A stretch of 64,000 bases of DNA from Hyphomicrobiales bacterium. Lineage in GTDB: Bacteria > Pseudomonadota > Alphaproteobacteria > Rhizobiales > Rhizobiaceae. The DNA is taken from the NCBI GenBank assembly GCA_900469345.1, contig UBWZ01000013.1, forward strand, positions 62,001 to 126,000. Direction: 5' to 3'. The position numbers and the translations under genes are program-made. Of this stretch, positions 35,501-45,100 are shown piece after piece. The number at the start of each line of letters is the position of its first letter. Position 1 is the first letter of the stretch. Below the pieces are notes generated by a model that was not told the DNA's origin, searched no databases, and saw only the letters and a list, made by a program, of their open reading frames with translations.

Positions 35501-36387
35501 TGGATCGTCGGATTGCCTGGCTCGGCACAGGGCTGATGGGTGCGCCGATGGCGCGACGGCTGCTTCAGGCGGGCTTTCGGGTGACCGTCTGGAACCGCGA
35601 TAAAAAGAAGGCAGAGGCGTTGAGGCCCGATGGCGCCGCGGTCGCCGCCGACCCGATGGAGGCAGTCAGCGAAGCGGACGTCGTTTTCACCATGCTGACA
35701 AACGGCGAAGCGGTCGGCCATGTCCTGTTCGACAGCGGCTGTGCGGATCGCCTGAAGCCGAACGCCATCGTGGTCGACACGAGTTCCATTTCTCCCGATA
35801 TCGCCAAGCAGCATTCCGCTCGCCTGATCAAATACGGGATCCGTTCTCTCGACGCACCCGTTTCGGGCGGGGTGGTCGGGGCAGAGGCCGGCACACTCGC
35901 CATCATGGCGGGCGGCGACGGGGCTTTGGTGAAAGACCTTGCGGATGTATTCGCGGCGCTCGGTCGCGTCACCCATGTGGGGCCCAGCGGCGCGGGCCAG
36001 GTGTGCAAGCTTGCCAACCAGCAGATCGTTGCCATCACCATCGGTGCGATCGCCGAAGCCATGGTGCTGGTGGAAAAAGGCGGCGCTTCCCGCGAAGCCT
36101 TCCGAACTGCGATCCGGGGAGGGTTCGCTGAAAGCCGCATCCTCGAACTGCACGGCGGGCGCATGATCCGGCGCGACTTCGAACCGGGTGGTGCGTCCAG
36201 CAACCAGCTCAAAGATCTGAACGCCGTTGCGGCTCTTGCCGACGCGCTGTCGCTGCGACTGCCGTTGACGGAAATGGTGCGCGAGGCGTTCGACAGCTTT
36301 GTCGCAGAGGGCGGCGGCGGACAGGACCACAGCGCTTTGCTTCTGCATCTTGAGAAGCTTAATACGGAAGCCCGGCACGCACGCTGA
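35500..36387 (+). CDS. Beta-hydroxyacid dehydrogenase (3-hydroxyisobutyrate dehydrogenase family)
   Basis: 295 residues, ATG overlapping the last base of the previous stop. NAD(P)-binding WLGTGLMGAPMARRLLQAGF at the N-terminus, the substrate loop LDAPVSGGVVGAEAG at about 118-132 and the catalytic Lys in GAGQVCKLANQQ at about 168. The family covers tartronate-semialdehyde reductase (GarR), L-threonate dehydrogenase (LtnD) and 3-hydroxyisobutyrate dehydrogenase. Pairing with the DenD-like gene makes a sugar-acid or semialdehyde substrate most likely. Confidence 0.88.
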   Translation: MDRRIAWLGTGLMGAPMARRLLQAGFRVTVWNRDKKKAEALRPDGAAVAADPMEAVSEADVVFTMLTNGEAVGHVLFDSGCADRLKPNAIVVDTSSISPDIAKQHSARLIKYGIRSLDAPVSGGVVGAEAGTLAIMAGGDGALVKDLADVFAALGRVTHVGPSGAGQVCKLANQQIVAITIGAIAEAMVLVEKGGASREAFRTAIRGGFAESRILELHGGRMIRRDFEPGGASSNQLKDLNAVAALADALSLRLPLTEMVREAFDSFVAEGGGGQDHSALLLHLEKLNTEARHAR

Positions 36388-36484
36388 AGGCCGCGAGGTT
36401 CTCTTTTCTCCCCGGTTGGAACCGGTTGGCGCTGCGGGCATTGCAGCAGCGCCGATCGGCAAAGGGAGCAGCACTTCAGGACCC

Positions 36485-37441
36485 ATGACACGCAGCCGAA
36501 ATCCTCTCAACCGCCCTTGCCTGCTCAGCGTCCTTTGCGCCGTTCTGATCGCCATCGGTGGTCTACCCGTCACCGCGCCGGTCGCGGTCGCGGCGGAGGA
36601 GCCTAAGTCCGATGGCGAATGCCTTTTCCAGGCCGCGGCGGAGGACGGCCGACCGCCGATCTGCATCCGGGAGAAGACGTTTCACCGGGATCTCTGCCAG
36701 GTCATGGAGCAGGCGGCGACCGCGGGCGACGTCCCGCCCGATTTCTTCGCCCGGCTCATCTGGCGCGAAAGCCTTTTCCGGCCGAGTGCCGTCAGCCCCA
36801 AGGGCGCAGAGGGCATCGCGCAGTTCATGCCGGGAACCGCAAGGCAGCGTGGGCTCGCCAACAGCTTCGACGCGGTAGCGGCGCTGTTTGCTTCCTCCCG
36901 CTATCTGAAGGAGCTTCGTGACCGCTTCGGCAACTGGGGGCTGGCGGCCGCAGCCTATAACGCAGGCGAAGGAGGGCTGGCGGGATACCTGGCAGGCGGT
37001 GGCCTGCCGCTGGAAACACGGGATTATGTCTTTGCGATCACCGGTCAACCGGTCGAGACCTGGAAAACCAAGCCGCCGGAAACGGCCGCACCGCCACTGG
37101 AAGCCGGCAAACCGTTCAGCGATGGCTGTGTCGAGCTGGCGATGACACGCCGGCTGGACGAGCCGGTGCTGATCGGGACTGCGGACTGGGCGCCCTGGGG
37201 CGTGCAGCTTGCCGCGCACCGGAGGCCGACGGTTGCAAGTCGCCTGTTCCTGTCGGTGGTCAGTCGCTTGCCGTCGCCGCTCAGCGATGAGCGTGCCATC
37301 CTGGTGCGACAAAAGGGCGGCAATTTCGGTTACAGGCCGCGTTATGCTGCCCGGATCGGCCGCGCCACCCGCGCGGAAGCAGCGAGCCTGTGCCGCCAGA
37401 TCCAGGCGACGGGCGCCGCCTGTACCGTATTCCGGAATTAG
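36485..37441 (+). CDS. Lytic murein transglycosylase (SLT family)
   Basis: 318 residues from ATG 36485; signal peptide ending near VAVAAEEPK. The SLT domain covers about 70-190: catalytic Glu in IWRESLFRPSAVS, GAEGIAQFMPGTARQRGL and AAAAYNAGEGGLAGYL. It cleaves peptidoglycan glycan strands in the periplasm. The C-terminal 130 residues end with a stretch (RATRAEAASLCRQIQATGAA) that looks like a SPOR-type repeat and could bind denuded peptidoglycan; that part is uncertain. Confidence 0.9.
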   Translation: MTRSRNPLNRPCLLSVLCAVLIAIGGLPVTAPVAVAAEEPKSDGECLFQAAAEDGRPPICIREKTFHRDLCQVMEQAATAGDVPPDFFARLIWRESLFRPSAVSPKGAEGIAQFMPGTARQRGLANSFDAVAALFASSRYLKELRDRFGNWGLAAAAYNAGEGGLAGYLAGGGLPLETRDYVFAITGQPVETWKTKPPETAAPPLEAGKPFSDGCVELAMTRRLDEPVLIGTADWAPWGVQLAAHRRPTVASRLFLSVVSRLPSPLSDERAILVRQKGGNFGYRPRYAARIGRATRAEAASLCRQIQATGAACTVFRN

Positions 37442-37481
37442 CCTGGCTGCAGGTGGCGCTCAGTTCGGATGCTCGGCTGGT

Positions 37482-39338
37482 CTAGTCCCTGGGTCGCTCA
37501 GCCTGCATCACCGATACGATCTTGTTCATCAGCGGAAATTCGGCAAGCGTCTCCAGCGGCAGCTGAAGCTTTGACCGCCAGTTGGGATATTCGGTGGAAG
37601 TCCCCGGGATATTGGAGGATCTTTCCTCGCCGCTGAGATCCGCGAGACGGACGGCGGCCAGCATGCTGGCGGATCGGGCGAGCAACCGGTGAAGCTCGAC
37701 AATGAGCGTTTCCGAGATTGCCTCGTCTGCCGGATCTGCGTCCGATGCGGGCTTCCCGGCGGCCTTCAGCAGGCTGTGCTTGCGCTTGACGCGATCGTCG
37801 CGAAGCAGGTCCGCCTTATCGGCATCATAAAGCCCTTGCGCTTCCCCGAAAGCGATATCGCTGTTGGCCCACCAGCCGCGCAGCGGCGGAAGATCGTGGG
37901 TCGAGAGGCAGGCCAGCGCCTTTGCCGTCAGCGCTGCCGGGTCGAAACCCTCCGGTTCCGCTTCGAAGTAAAGGACCCGGTATCCGAGGATGTCTGCCTG
38001 ATCCATGGCCGGGCGAAAGCCATCCGGAACATTGCCGAGATCCTCGCCGATCATCACCGTCTGCGTTTCGCGGGAAAGATCCGCGACGACCTGCACCATG
38101 TCTTCGAACCGGTAGCGCAGATAGCCGCCCTCTGTCGCCGGGACCCCTGCAGGCATCACGAACAGTTGCCATATACCCATGGCGTGATCGAGGCGCAACG
38201 CACCGGCGTAACGCATGGTGCGCTCGAGAAGGTCGCGGTAGGGCTTCATCTTCTGGGTTCGAAGCGCTTCCGGCGAAAGCGGCACAAGGCCCCAGTCCTG
38301 GCCGGTATCGCTGAAGATGTCTGCCGGAGCGCCAACCCGCAGATCCGCGAGCACCAGATCGGGTGTTGCCCAGGTGGAAGAGCCGTCCGGCACTTCGCCA
38401 ACCGCGAAATCGAAATAGAGGCCAAGCCGCAGGCCAACCTGCTTCGCGTGGTCGCGGACGTCCCCGAGCTGCACATTCATGAGCCACTGCAGCCAGACCA
38501 GGAAATCGATCTCATTAGCGTGGCTCTGGCGGAAGGCCTCGACGGCCGCTCCCTGGCGCTGTCGATAGGCTTCCGGCCAGCTATGCCAGCCGCTTCCGTG
38601 GCCGTTTGCGACCATCTCGAACGACAGCGCCTCGAAAAGGCAGTGGCCGAAGAGTGGATCTCCGCCCTCGTTGCGAAAGGCGTCGAACGCATCCTTTCTG
38701 TAGCGGGCCGGCTGGTCGTCGCTTTCGCTGAAACGCTGCCAGAGCACGCGCAGAGCCGCCATCTTCACCTCCGTCACTGCGGTATAATCGACGAAGGACC
38801 GTTCGCGCAGATCGCCGAGTTGCTCCGCATTGCAGAGGTCGTCATCGAAGCCCGGAATATCGTCGAGGGCCAGAAAGATCGGGTTCAGGAAGGACCTGTT
38901 GGACGGCGAGTACGGGCTGCAGCGTTCAGGCTCAGCAGGGAACAGCGCATGCAAGGGACTGAGGCCGACGAAATCGGCGCCGGCAGCCGCGGCGATGCTG
39001 CACAGGGAGCGGACGTCAGCGAGATCGCCGATACCCCAGTTTCGGGACGAGTTCAGTTCATAGACCTGGGCGGCAATGCCCCAAACCGGGGTGTCGTCGA
39101 GGAAGTGCGGAATATAGCAACTGGCGCCAGCAGGAACGCTCAGCCGTGGCGGCGACAGGTTCAAAGCTTTGTCCGGCGTCGTGCCGGTTCCCTCCAATGC
39201 CTTGACGATCGCCTGACGGGTATTGGCGGAAACCTCGCGGGTCTCGCCATTCATGTCCTGATAATTTGCCGGAACTCCGAGGCCTTCGGCCAGTCGATCA
39301 AAGGCTCGGTCGGTGGACGTGGATCTGGACGGCGGCAT
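37482..39338 (-). CDS. malQ: 4-alpha-glucanotransferase (amylomaltase) MalQ
   Basis: 618 residues. GH77 barrel with all three acids: nucleophile Asp in RLDHAMGIWQLF, acid/base Glu in MIGEDLGNVP and Asp in STHDLPPLRGWW. The N-terminal ELNSSRNWGIGDLADV is the usual family start. It transfers maltosyl units between glucans, in maltodextrin and glycogen metabolism. Unusually no glg genes are adjacent; the neighbours are two stress-type small genes. It ends 41 bases from the convergent transglycosylase gene. Confidence 0.94.
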   Translation of the reverse strand: MPPSRSTSTDRAFDRLAEGLGVPANYQDMNGETREVSANTRQAIVKALEGTGTTPDKALNLSPPRLSVPAGASCYIPHFLDDTPVWGIAAQVYELNSSRNWGIGDLADVRSLCSIAAAAGADFVGLSPLHALFPAEPERCSPYSPSNRSFLNPIFLALDDIPGFDDDLCNAEQLGDLRERSFVDYTAVTEVKMAALRVLWQRFSESDDQPARYRKDAFDAFRNEGGDPLFGHCLFEALSFEMVANGHGSGWHSWPEAYRQRQGAAVEAFRQSHANEIDFLVWLQWLMNVQLGDVRDHAKQVGLRLGLYFDFAVGEVPDGSSTWATPDLVLADLRVGAPADIFSDTGQDWGLVPLSPEALRTQKMKPYRDLLERTMRYAGALRLDHAMGIWQLFVMPAGVPATEGGYLRYRFEDMVQVVADLSRETQTVMIGEDLGNVPDGFRPAMDQADILGYRVLYFEAEPEGFDPAALTAKALACLSTHDLPPLRGWWANSDIAFGEAQGLYDADKADLLRDDRVKRKHSLLKAAGKPASDADPADEAISETLIVELHRLLARSASMLAAVRLADLSGEERSSNIPGTSTEYPNWRSKLQLPLETLAEFPLMNKIVSVMQAERPRD

Positions 39339-39388
39339 AATGTCTCTTCAATCTGGGAAGGTTGTTTGGGCGGCATCGGCACCTTGTG

Positions 39389-39568
39389 TCACTTTCTGGG
39401 AGCAGCGGCGGGCGGTGGTGGTCCGGTCACGGCAGGGGGAGAGCTGGCTGGTGGCGACGACACCGTCGACGCGGTGCCTGCAGGCTGGCTTGGGCCGCGC
39501 ATCAGGAACCCAGCGACAAGCACGATGATGGCCAGGACCAGGATGGCAATGATACCGTTTTTCGACAT
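39389..39568 (-). CDS. Small single-pass membrane protein with proline-rich tail
   Basis: 59 residues from ATG 39568. One membrane helix at about 4-22 (NGIIAILVLAIIVLVAG) followed by a Pro/Ala/Ser-rich tail. No homologue recognised. An EcfG-type promoter (GGAAC-N16-GGTT) at 39614-39638 points at it, so it is probably induced in general stress. The gene lies 50 bases upstream of malQ on the same strand and malQ may be read from the same promoter. Confidence 0.7.
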   Translation of the reverse strand: MSKNGIIAILVLAIIVLVAGFLMRGPSQPAGTASTVSSPPASSPPAVTGPPPPAAAPRK

Positions 39569-39613
39569 GTTGGCTTGCCTCTGGCGGTCGCATCTCGGTG
39601 GTGATGGAGGGGT

Positions 39614-39638
39614 AACCGCCGCCGGGATGCTAAGTTCC
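39614..39638 (-). promoter_or_regulatory. EcfG-type general stress promoter
   Basis: On the minus strand, GGAAC (39638-39634) is separated by 16 bases from GGTT (39617-39614), matching the GGAAC-N16/17-CGTT pattern of EcfG-sigma promoters except for the first base of the second box. It is about 45 bases before the start of the small membrane protein. Confidence 0.6.
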
Positions 39639-39822
39639 AGCTGGCGCCGACATCCCGGCGGAAGCTGGCGATTTACGACCACGGGCGTTTCTCTCGGACA
39701 TGGAAGGCAACCTTGGCGGCTGCCGCGGGTTGGTAGGAGAGAGCCGGTGCTTGACTTCCGGCAGACCGCCGGCGGCGTGCGCCGGCCTAACGCGGCCTCA
39801 TCGGCCGCCAAGGGAGATCCCC

Positions 39823-40140
39823 ATGAAAGCGACTATCTTCACGGCTACGATCGCCTCGGCAATGCTTATCGCCGGCGTGGCGGTCGCCCAGCAAAGCGGG
39901 ACTACAGGTGACGGAGGAGCAGGCGCGGTAGGCGGGGCGACCGGTGCCACCAGCGGACCCGGCAGCGTCAACGATGCATCGGGCGCGACCGGCGGCACGG
40001 GCGGACCGACGGATCCGAATGCGACAGGCAGTACCGACCAGGGCACCAGCGCACCGTCGAACAATTGCGATCCTGCCAAGGCAGGCCAGGCCGGCAACCC
40101 GACTAACCAGAACATGGCGACCGGCGGCTGCATGAAGTAG
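39823..40140 (+). CDS. Small secreted Gly/Thr-rich protein
   Basis: 105 residues from ATG 39823 (AAGGGAGA upstream). Signal peptide ending in VAVAQQS. The mature part is low-complexity Gly/Thr/Ala/Ser with TGATSG- and GATGGTG-like repeats, and ends with NNCDPAKAGQAG and GGCMK, giving two Cys that could form a disulfide. No function recognised. Similar small exported proteins in rhizobia are often stress-induced; here that rests on the neighbouring gene having an EcfG-type promoter. Confidence 0.72.
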   Translation: MKATIFTATIASAMLIAGVAVAQQSGTTGDGGAGAVGGATGATSGPGSVNDASGATGGTGGPTDPNATGSTDQGTSAPSNNCDPAKAGQAGNPTNQNMATGGCMK

Positions 40141-40159
40141 CGAGCGAGGGTCGCGAACG

Positions 40160-40184
40160 GGTCAGCGGAGCGCCCACGCTGACC
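40160..40184. terminator. Hairpin between convergent genes
   Basis: Arms GGTCAGCG (40160-40167) and CGCTGACC (40177-40184) with a 9-base loop in the 63-base gap between the small secreted protein and the cyclase gene. No T-tract, so only a possible terminator. Confidence 0.45.
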
Positions 40185-40203
40185 TGGGATGTCCCCTGCC
40201 TGC

Positions 40204-42165
40204 TCAGGGCGTTTTACCGATCGACGTCTGGCTGTAGTACTCTTCAAGTTCCGGCAGGTCGCGGCAAAGTTCCTCGAACAAGGCTTGCTGCGTGAGAACG
40301 TCGCCAGAGTACCTGGCATCGAGAAAAACCGCATGCCGTTCGAGGACGCCAGAACTACGTCTGCCGACCGTCGTGAACACGGGAGACACAGCCGCTCTCC
40401 CCTTGACGGTGATGCGGTCGAGCTCGAGGACCGCATGGCGATCGGAAACGGCGCGGGCAGTCTCTTCTCCGAGAAGCAGCGACACGCCGTAGATCTTTGA
40501 AGCCCCCTCGAGCCGGGCGGCGAGATTGACCGCATCGCCGAGAGCTGAGTAGTCGAACCGGCTCGTCGAGCCCATATTGCCGACGACGCAATCTCCGGTG
40601 TTGATGCCGATGCCGATACGCAGCGGAAAATACCGGCGATCGGCAGCTGCCGCTTCTGCCCTCAGATCTTCGTTTAGGCCGTCCATCGTCTTCAGCATGT
40701 CGAGGGCGGCAGACACGGCGTGAACGGCATGGTCAGGATCGTCCAACGGTGCGTTCCAGAAGGCCATGAGGCAATCGCCGATGTATTTATCGATGGTGCC
40801 GCGATGCAGCAGTACGATGTCCGACAGCGGCGTCAGCAGCCGGTTAATCAGCGCCGTCAAATGCTCGGGATCGTCCTTCAGCTGTTCGGAAATGGTGGTG
40901 AAACCCCTGACGTCGCAGAACAGGATCGTGAGCACCCGCTTTTCGCCGCCGAGCCTCAGTTTTTCCGGGTCGCGCGCCAACTGTTCCACCAGGGCGGGAG
41001 CAAGGTACTGGGAGAACGCCCGCGTGATCTGTCGTCGGCTTCTTCTCTCCTGGGCGTAATCGACTGTCGCCTGTCCTGTCGCGACGCCGGCCAGGGCGAG
41101 CGAGCCCGCAAGCGGTGACAGGAACAGACGAGCCAGGCTGAGGCAAAGATAGCTGCCGAGTGCGAGAAGGATCAACGCGGCGGCGACCGCGCCAAGGGTC
41201 TTCCAGCCCGTATTCTTCCAAACGAGAACGGCGGCAAGCAGAACGGCGAGCAAAACGACGGCAAGTCTTTGGGCCCAGCCGGCGTCACGCACGAAACTCT
41301 GCTGTCTCAGATTGTCGAGGATCGTCGCCTGGACCTCGGCTCCGGCGACCAGCCGGCCGTTGCGGACGGTGAAGGAGGTCGGGAACGCGTCGGCGCCGCC
41401 ATGGTCGACGGTGGGCGCGTTCTGCAGGCTGAGGCCGACGATGACGATCCTGTCCTTGAAGATGCCGGGCGGCAGGAAATGCTCCGGATCCAGGGCCTGG
41501 TAATAAGAGACGGTCGGATAGCGTCGCGGGCCGCCGGCAACCTGGATAAGGCTTGCTTCCTCCGGTAGCGCGGGAGCCTGGCCTGCGACGGAAGCAAGTG
41601 TCGCTGCAAAACGGTCGGCTGTGTCCGGGACCCTGCGTAGCACGCCGTCGCGGTGGAGGCTGACCGCCGCGATGCCGGCCGCAGCGCCGGTTTTGAGGAA
41701 GGCGGGAAGCGGCATGACGCGCAAGAGTTGATCCGCCTGGTTTGACGTGACGAGCGTTTCGTCGGCCGCAAGAACGATATCGGGGCCGAGAGCCGCGGCC
41801 AGGGCGGCATCCTCCGGCGCCGATGAAGGCTCCGAGAAGATGATGTCGAGGCCGATCGCCCTTGCGCCGGCGGCTCTCAGCTGGGAGATCAGTCTGGCAT
41901 GCAGGCTGCGCGGCCAGGGCCATTGGAGGTTGACGTCCGCCAGCGAGGGCTCGTCGATCGCAACGATGATCGGAGCGTCGTTTCCGGGCTTCGCCCGGTC
42001 GATGGTCGACAGGTAATCGAAGGCGCGGTAGTCGAGGAGCGACCAGGACGGTGTGCGGGAGATCAGTGCGACGACGAGGAACACGCAGGCCGCTAGCGCT
42101 GTGACCTGGGCCGTTCTGCCCTTCGGCAAAATCGCGGGGCGTGTTGTGTGCGGGACAGGTTTCAT
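40204..42165 (-). CDS. CHASE2-domain class III adenylate/guanylate cyclase
   Basis: 653 residues from ATG 42165, overlapping the upstream stop (TGATG). One N-terminal membrane helix (about 20-38), a periplasmic CHASE2 domain (about 45-320, including DYRAFDYLSTIDRAK and WPWPRSLHARLISQLRAAGA), then two or three helices to about 400. The cytoplasmic cyclase domain covers about 430-610: metal Asp in ILFCDVRGFTTISE, TIDKYIGDCLMAFWNAP with the second metal Asp and the purine-site Lys, and YSALGDAVNLAARLEG with the transition-state Asn and Arg. Catalytically complete. It should make cAMP or another cyclic nucleotide in response to a periplasmic signal, probably relayed by its FecR-TPR-barrel neighbour. 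Confidence 0.92.
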   Translation of the reverse strand: MKPVPHTTRPAILPKGRTAQVTALAACVFLVVALISRTPSWSLLDYRAFDYLSTIDRAKPGNDAPIIVAIDEPSLADVNLQWPWPRSLHARLISQLRAAGARAIGLDIIFSEPSSAPEDAALAAALGPDIVLAADETLVTSNQADQLLRVMPLPAFLKTGAAAGIAAVSLHRDGVLRRVPDTADRFAATLASVAGQAPALPEEASLIQVAGGPRRYPTVSYYQALDPEHFLPPGIFKDRIVIVGLSLQNAPTVDHGGADAFPTSFTVRNGRLVAGAEVQATILDNLRQQSFVRDAGWAQRLAVVLLAVLLAAVLVWKNTGWKTLGAVAAALILLALGSYLCLSLARLFLSPLAGSLALAGVATGQATVDYAQERRSRRQITRAFSQYLAPALVEQLARDPEKLRLGGEKRVLTILFCDVRGFTTISEQLKDDPEHLTALINRLLTPLSDIVLLHRGTIDKYIGDCLMAFWNAPLDDPDHAVHAVSAALDMLKTMDGLNEDLRAEAAAADRRYFPLRIGIGINTGDCVVGNMGSTSRFDYSALGDAVNLAARLEGASKIYGVSLLLGEETARAVSDRHAVLELDRITVKGRAAVSPVFTTVGRRSSGVLERHAVFLDARYSGDVLTQQALFEELCRDLPELEEYYSQTSIGKTP

Positions 42166-45100
42166 CAGAAGCGGACTTTGAGCGTTGCCTTGAAGGACCG
42201 CCCCCACCCCGGAACTCCACTGTTCAGTTCGATGTCTTCGTCGAGCAGATTGAAGGCCGCGAGATCGAACTCGATACGCTTGTCCAGCGGCTCCCAGGTC
42301 AGGTGGCTGTCGAGTGTCCAGTAGTCGTCGAGGCTCGCGCCCGTTTCGCTCACCCGTTCGCCGATGAAGTTGGCGGCGACGCTGGCCTTGACCCGTTCTT
42401 CGCTCACCCATGTCAGGGCGACCTGTCCGCCCCAGCGCGGGATGAAGGGCAGGGGACCATCGAACGTCGCAGAGGCGGGGTCGCCATCGCGCGACCGGGT
42501 GTAGACTAGCGTCGAAGAAAGACCGAACCCATGGCCGAGCACCGCGTTCGCGGTCAGGCTGGCGCGGTCGATGCTGCCTTCCGACGTCGAGAAGGGCGTG
42601 GACACCAGAGGCACCGAGATGCGCGGATCTTCGAGATCCTGATGCTGGTATTCGAGCGCCGTGAAGAAGTCAGCCGACCATTCTGCATCCCAGCGCGCCG
42701 CATAGGTATCGACATAGCCTTGCGTATCGACCGAGACTTCGTTCGGCTGCAACCCGACGATGCCGATCGGCGAGAGTGTCGGCGTCGACAGGTCGATGCT
42801 GCTGCGCATGAAGCCGGCCCGCAGCCAATGCCCGTCGATAGGCTCCCAGGCAAGACCGACCCGGGGTTCAAGCCGCGTCGATTGGGAACTGTCGCCATCG
42901 AGGACTGTCCCGAAGACTGCATATTCCGCCTTCAGGTCGTCGCGGATATCCTGCAAGACATCGACATAGATACGGCCGACCGTGCTGCGGTCGGACTGGG
43001 ACGCCGAGATTGACGGCGTGCCGATGAACGGCGGCGGTACGAGGTTGGTGTAGGCCTGCGACTGAGCATCGTCGATCCGGCCGGCTTCGATGCCGTAGCG
43101 GAAAGTGAATGCTCCCACGCCGACCATGTGATTGACAGCTGCGATGTAGGATTTCTGATCGAACACCTCGTCGGTTCGCCCGATGGGAACGGTTGTGATG
43201 CCGTCGTCGAATTCGCCGTAAAACGAACTCTCGCTGCGGATGCCGCTATAGAGGAGGGCGGCGTTGACGACGTTCTGGTAGCCGATCGTATGGCTCCAGC
43301 CGAGACCCGCACTGGTCCCAGTTGATGAAATGTTCCGCTCGGAATTGTAAGGGACAAAGGGTAGGGGCACAGGACTGCCAAGCGGGCCGGTCGGGTCCTG
43401 AAGGGTGGTGTAGCTCGAATCGAAGTCATTGGCCGCGTGGCTGAAGTAGAGGACGAAGCGGTCATTGGGTGTCGGGCTCATGGTGAGATAGCCGTTGCCG
43501 CCCAAAATCCTGTTTTGCGTGTCGAGGTCGCTCAGGGCGTCGATGTCGCGGCTGTCCGGCACCGTCTGCCATTCGAGGTTGGTATAGAAGCTGATCGGAA
43601 AAGGCTGGTTGACGTAGCCCTGAAGTTCACCGGTCGAGATATAGCCAATCTCGCCGCCGGCCGTCGTCATGCCGCCGCCGAGCGATCCCTCCAGAAACGG
43701 TCGGCGCACGATGTTTGCGGACCGCCACCGACTGGATATGACGTGCGGCTCCAGAAGCAGGCCCTGCAGCAGCGAGGAGAAAGCCTTTCCATTGGCGCCG
43801 TTCGTGATGACGTCGTCGCCGTATAGATAGCTGTTGGCAAAGAGATCGGCGCTGCCCCGGATGCTTTGGTCGATATAGGCGGTGCCGGAAAAGGGCGCGA
43901 AAGCCGCATCGCCGTAGTATTCGCCCCAGGCATCGAGGCCTTGCAGACGGAAGGCGTCGTTGAGCGTGGAGCCCGCTTCGTGGTTCGCGCCGATGGAAGT
44001 AAAGTCGCCGCCGCGGGCTTTCGATCTGCGCAGATATTCCTGCGCGTTGCGGATGGCGCCTTCGGAATCGTACTGGTCGATATCGATGGCCGTGCGCAAT
44101 GCGGCGATGACCGGGTCGTTGTCGTCGAGCCTGTCGGCATTGTCCATAGCCTGTTCGGCGGCGATCCGGTCGCCTTTCTCGGAAAGGCCGACAGCCAGCA
44201 TCAACTGCCCCGCAGATATGGCGGGATTTGCGACTGATCCGGCGAGCAGGTCGTCGATCGCCTTGTCGGTTTCTCCCGTTTGCAGATAGTAGCGGCCGCG
44301 GGCGATCAGGCCGAAATCGAAAGACGGGTCGACCGCAAAGGTGGCGTCGATCTCCTGTTTCGCGGCGTCGATCTGCCCTGTATCGAGGTAGAAGATCGCC
44401 AAGTTGGCGTGTGCCACGGGGCTTTTGGGGTCGAGTTCGATCGCCCTCCTGAAGGCTGCTTCCGCCTCGCGGTTCGCGTCGCGCTCGGACTGCAGGCTGC
44501 CGATGGCGTTCCAGGTGCTGCTGCTGCCAGGGGTGACGGCGAGAACCGCATTGAGGTCATCCAGAGCCCGCTTGTTGTCGCCAAGGAAACCGGCGCGGAA
44601 GTGGGAGCGTGCCTCAAGAGCCGTAGGCTCCGCCGGATCGAGCGCGAGCGATCGGTTGATCGCAGCTTCTGCCTGCTGCCGGTCGTTGAGAAGCAGCGCG
44701 AGCCAGCCGCGATAGGCGGGAAGCGTCGGGTCCTTGGGGTAGCGCTGCTCGGCGGACTGCAGTTCGGTGATCGCGGCCTTGAGGTCTTTCAGAAAGCCGA
44801 TCGCATAGGCGCGCAGAAACGCCGCGTCGGGGCCGCCGGCCTGTGGCGGTAGCGCTTCTGTCCGGTTCGGGTCGGCAAGGCCCCGCGCGTAATAGCCGCC
44901 ATAGATCGCGATCCCCTGCCGGTCGCCGGTCAGGCCCTTCTGCGCTCTCGCAAACAGTGAAGCCGCCTCCGCGTAGCGTCCATCGCTCGCCGCAAGGATC
45001 GCATCGATCAGTGTCACCCGTGCCTGCTGCGCGGCTGAAAGGCGGAGCTTGCGCAGCTTTTCGAGCGTCTGCACTGCCGCCTGCCGACCCTCGAGCGAAA

